DNA of 21,418 bases from Dactylosporangium sp. AC04546 (lineage in GTDB: Bacteria; Actinomycetota; Actinomycetes; Mycobacteriales; Micromonosporaceae), in assembly GCF_022095675.1 (NCBI RefSeq), contig NZ_JAHYSG010000162.1, positions 1 through 21,418 of the forward strand, given 5' to 3'. The stretch's first letter is position 1. Each line of letters starts with the position of its first letter. Positions 21,375 through 21,418 of this stretch are shown piece by piece. The notes beneath the pieces were generated by a model. That model did not search any database. It had not been told where the DNA came from and saw only the letters and a list, made by a program, of their open reading frames with translations. Position numbers and translations under genes: made by a program.

Positions 21375-21418
21375 CGGGCCGGGCCGTGCCCGGGCGGGGC
21401 CGGGCACGGCCCGGCCCG
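21375..21418. repeat. Perfect 19-bp inverted repeat at the right edge
   Basis: CGGGCCGGGCCGTGCCCGG (21375-21393) and its exact inverse (21400-21418) are separated by GCGGGG. The all-GC stem would be very stable. No T-run can be judged because the window ends here. It may be a terminator for a gene beyond the edge. The flanking 21301-21374 is low-complexity G/C sequence without a gene. Confidence 0.8.

Overview
The window is very GC-rich, densely packed actinobacterial DNA. The third codon positions are almost all G or C, there is an F420-class LLM flavoprotein, an NrtR/NadA pair, and many genes whose start codon lies 6-8 nt after a TANNNT box, which is the arrangement of leaderless transcripts. 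A Micromonosporaceae-like or similar filamentous actinomycete fits, but the genus cannot be fixed from the sequence. No rRNA, tRNA, CRISPR array or insertion sequence was seen.

Layout. 201-2337 holds a six-helix membrane protein divergent from a MarR regulator with a long disordered tail, then a four-helix membrane protein. 2331-3164 is a decayed locus: a 16-bp tandem repeat, a free-standing LigD-type 3'-phosphoesterase domain gene, and a glucose-dehydrogenase-like pseudogene with an internal deletion and a small inverted segment. 3235-6556 (minus strand) is a four-gene phosphonate-type operon: alkaline-phosphatase-fold hydrolase, HutC/GntR regulator, FAD-dependent amine oxidase, and phosphonatase-like HAD hydrolase. 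A perfect 24-bp palindrome lies between regulator and oxidase. 6611-8429 has a class C beta-lactamase-like serine hydrolase and an SDR. 8691-10430 is nadA divergent from its likely repressor nrtR, with nested palindromes between them.

10443-10986 is a GST-like (glutathionyl-hydroquinone-reductase-like) pseudogene. It is broken by three perfect tandem copies of a 68-bp unit and has lost its C-terminus. 11010-12745 is an SDR divergent from a TetR regulator, with two near-identical palindromes exactly 30 bp apart, plus a DUF1330 gene downstream of tetR. 12746-14774 holds a beta-propeller (PQQ-type) gene that has lost its 5' end, coupled to a secreted protein gene.

14752-18096 (minus strand) is the most interesting part: a compact three-gene cassette with overlapping genes. 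It encodes a nuclease-like effector, a winged-helix-like middle component, and a large ABC/SMC-like ATPase with a CxxC...CxxC zinc hook. This is the architecture of the predicted 'ABC three-component' (ABC-3C) conflict systems. An endonuclease/exonuclease/phosphatase-family gene lies 34 bp upstream on the same strand, and a CPBP (CAAX/Abi) membrane protease is divergent from it. The window ends with an LLM flavoprotein, a convergent MarR regulator with a three-copy operator array, and a perfect 19-bp inverted repeat at the very edge.

The general picture is an accessory chromosomal region. It combines small self-regulated metabolic units, three visibly broken genes and one probable anti-invader cassette.
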